Source of the DNA: Hyphomicrobiales bacterium
Lineage (GTDB): Bacteria; Pseudomonadota; Alphaproteobacteria; Rhizobiales; Xanthobacteraceae
Direction of reading: 5' to 3'
NCBI GenBank assembly: GCA_017305555.1
Contig: JAFKKM010000015.1
Location: 1 to 64,000 of the forward strand
Length of the DNA: 64,000 nucleotides
In this document: piece by piece, positions 62,497 to 64,000 of the stretch
Numbering within the stretch: position 1 is the stretch's first letter
Layout of the letters: every line of letters starts with the position of its first letter
Program-made: the position numbers and the translations under genes
The notes under the pieces: generated by a model
Seen by the model: only the letters and a program-made list of their open reading frames with translations
Databases searched by the model: none
What the model was told of the DNA's origin: nothing

Positions 62497-63993
62497 TCAC
62501 CGGTTCTTTCCGGATGCATCCACGGCGTCGGCGGCGGATGCGTCGTCGAGTTTCCGGTAAAGCGTCGATCTTCCGATTTTCAGCCGTCGCGCCACCTCGG
62601 ACATCTGGCCGCGGTAATGCGAGATCGCGAAGCGGATGACTTCGTTCTCGATCTCTTCCAGCGGACGCATTTCGCCCGCGTCGGTGAGCATCGGGAGGGA
62701 GCCGTTCGGCAACGGAGCGATAGGTATGTCGGTGCCTGCCAACTGTGGTGCCGTTGCGTGGAAGGGCGGCTCGATCGTCAGTGGTTCCTCGGAATAGTCG
62801 AGCGTATCGAGCAGCGGCGCGGCCAATTGCGGGAAATCGGCGAGCCCGAGCTGGTCGCTCTCGCTGAGCACCACGGCGCGATAGATCGTGTTTTCCAGTT
62901 GTCGGATATTGCCGGGCCAGTCGAGCTGCGTCAGCCGGGTCATTGCTTCGCCGCTGACCCCGGTGATGATGCGATTTTCCTCAGCGCAGAACCGCGCCAG
63001 GAAGTGCCGCACCAAGTGCGCGACATCCTCGCGCCGGGTACGCAGCGGTGGCACGGTGAGCGGCAACACATGCAGGCGGTAGAACAGATCCTCGCGGAAA
63101 TGGCCGGCTTTGACCTGGTCGAGCAGCTTGCGGTTGGTCGCCGAGATGATCCGGACGTCGACCTTGATCGGGCGGCGACCGCCGACCGCTTCCACGGCGC
63201 CTTCCTGCAAGGCACGCAGCAGTTTCACCTGGGCATTGAGCGGCAATTCGCTGACTTCGTCGAGAAACAGGGTGCCGCCGGAGGCTTCGACGAATTTGCC
63301 GGTGTGGCGTTCGGTGGCGCCGGTGAACGCGCCCTTCTCGTGGCCGAACAGGATCGATTCCACCAGATTGTCCGGGATCGCGCCGCAGTTGACGGCGACG
63401 AACGGCTTGCTGGCGCGTTCGCCGCTGCCGTGAATAGCGCGGGCCATCAATTCCTTGCCGACGCCGGATTCGCCTTCGATCAGCACCGGAATGGTCGAGG
63501 CAGCGGCCTTGCGCGCGGTTTGCAGCACGGCGGCCATGGTCTCGTTGCGGGTGACGATATCGGCAAAGGTCAATTTGCCTTCGCGGCTATGCTTGATGCG
63601 CTGGAGTTCGCCCTTCAGCGCGCTGGCGTTGAGCGCGTTGCGCAAGGACACCTGCAAACGTTCGACGCCGACCGGCTTGACCACGAAATCGTGAGCACCG
63701 GCGCGCATCGCCGACACCACGTTGTCGATGCCGCCGTGGGCGGTCTGCACAATGACGGGAACGTTCAGCCCGGCCTCGCGCATCCCGCTCAGCACGCCCA
63801 TGCCATCGAGGCCGGGCATCACCAGGTCGAGCACCACGGCATCGATCGGCGCCGCCTCGGAGTCCGTCAGCCGCGCCAACGCGGCGTCGCCTGAGTCCAC
63901 CACCACGGCCTCGTAGCCGCCCCGCTGCACCATGTTCTCCACGAGACGGCGCTGTACGGCGTCGTCGTCGGCGATCAAAATGGTGGCAGCCAT
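62497..63993 (-). CDS. NtrC-type sigma-54-dependent response regulator
   Basis: A 498-aa transcription activator in three parts. The receiver (1-120) has D10-D11, phospho-acceptor D56 and K106. The AAA+ domain (about 150-385) has Walker A GESGVGKE at 174-181, the sigma-54 contact GAFTGA at 221-226, and FLDEVSELP as Walker B. The C-terminal Fis-type helix-turn-helix is EVARRLKIGRSTLYRKL. No sensor kinase is in the window; it could lie past the right edge. It lies directly upstream of the L,D-transpeptidase gene, which may be a target. The start is ATG 63993, 8 bp from the window edge. Confidence 0.95.
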   Translation of the reverse strand: MAATILIADDDAVQRRLVENMVQRGGYEAVVVDSGDAALARLTDSEAAPIDAVVLDLVMPGLDGMGVLSGMREAGLNVPVIVQTAHGGIDNVVSAMRAGAHDFVVKPVGVERLQVSLRNALNASALKGELQRIKHSREGKLTFADIVTRNETMAAVLQTARKAAASTIPVLIEGESGVGKELMARAIHGSGERASKPFVAVNCGAIPDNLVESILFGHEKGAFTGATERHTGKFVEASGGTLFLDEVSELPLNAQVKLLRALQEGAVEAVGGRRPIKVDVRIISATNRKLLDQVKAGHFREDLFYRLHVLPLTVPPLRTRREDVAHLVRHFLARFCAEENRIITGVSGEAMTRLTQLDWPGNIRQLENTIYRAVVLSESDQLGLADFPQLAAPLLDTLDYSEEPLTIEPPFHATAPQLAGTDIPIAPLPNGSLPMLTDAGEMRPLEEIENEVIRFAISHYRGQMSEVARRLKIGRSTLYRKLDDASAADAVDASGKNR

Positions 63994-64000
63994 GGTACTC

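Noticed and set aside
62157-62519. 120-codon minus-strand frame
   Set aside because: No start signal, no family pattern, many unrelated residues; better treated as promoter region.
62383-63894. 503-codon plus-strand frame
   Set aside because: Antisense to the sigma-54 activator.

Overview
The window is GC-rich chromosomal DNA from an alphaproteobacterium, most likely the Bradyrhizobium / Rhodopseudomonas / Afipia / Nitrobacter group. The call rests on the gene content: lspA-ileS-ribF linkage, GapR (DUF2312), DUF1244, DUF1036 beside pyruvate kinase, paired DUF882 and L,D-transpeptidase genes, SorAB, a phasin, orphan TadE/TadG and an EcfG-type promoter. It also rests on dispersed palindromic repeats typical of these genomes. 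No rRNA, tRNA or CRISPR array is visible. Most of the window is ordinary core genome; the accessory part is a transposon-like block at about 22.1-24.1 kb.

Layout. 0-6.2 kb (minus): lipoprotein processing, tRNA charging and flavin synthesis (lspA, ileS, an acetyltransferase, ribF). 6.4-11 kb: a stand-alone CheY-like regulator, a HAD phosphatase, a degenerate EAL membrane protein and an omega-amino-acid aminotransferase. 11.1-15 kb: a TadE/TadG pair, then hisS. 15-21.8 kb: small enzymes (tautomerase, two thioesterases), secreted proteins (DUF3617, RNase T2), two small genes with histone-H1-like basic tails, and an orphan amino-acid-type binding protein. 22.1-24.1 kb: an IS1595-family element bounded by 24-bp inverted repeats. 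It carries a transposase, a 57-aa passenger and an oppositely oriented 240-aa protein that looks RusA-like. 24.4-33 kb: lepA, a GT39-type membrane glycosyltransferase, exbB-exbD-tonB and a monooxygenase/Old-Yellow-Enzyme fusion. 33-36.5 kb (minus): a probable nitric-oxide-responsive operon with an NsrR-like 23-bp palindrome upstream. 36.8-44.7 kb: a phasin, a complete livKHMGF-type ABC importer and an acyl-CoA ligase. 45-50 kb: YbaK, a haloacid dehalogenase, an acyl-CoA dehydrogenase, an amidohydrolase and bL36. 50-64 kb: an MscS channel, SorAB, pyruvate kinase, DUF1036, DUF1244, GapR, two cell-wall enzymes and an NtrC-type regulator.

How the genes work together. The liv operon plus acyl-CoA ligase, acyl-CoA dehydrogenase, thioesterases, amidohydrolase and CoA-thioester monooxygenase suggest uptake and CoA-dependent breakdown of aromatic or dicarboxylic acids. 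SorAB oxidises sulfite in the periplasm. The DUF2249 / heme-copper-like membrane protein / DUF59 operon looks like a nitrosative-stress or Fe-S-repair module.

Most notable observations: the IS1595-like element with its RusA-like cargo; the NsrR-like site with the operon below it; two neighbouring genes with independently fused histone-H1-like tails, one behind an EcfG-like promoter; and a roughly 145-bp inverted repeat pair flanking the sor-pyk-gapR segment. All functional statements come from reading the sequence and from remembered family features; no database search was run.
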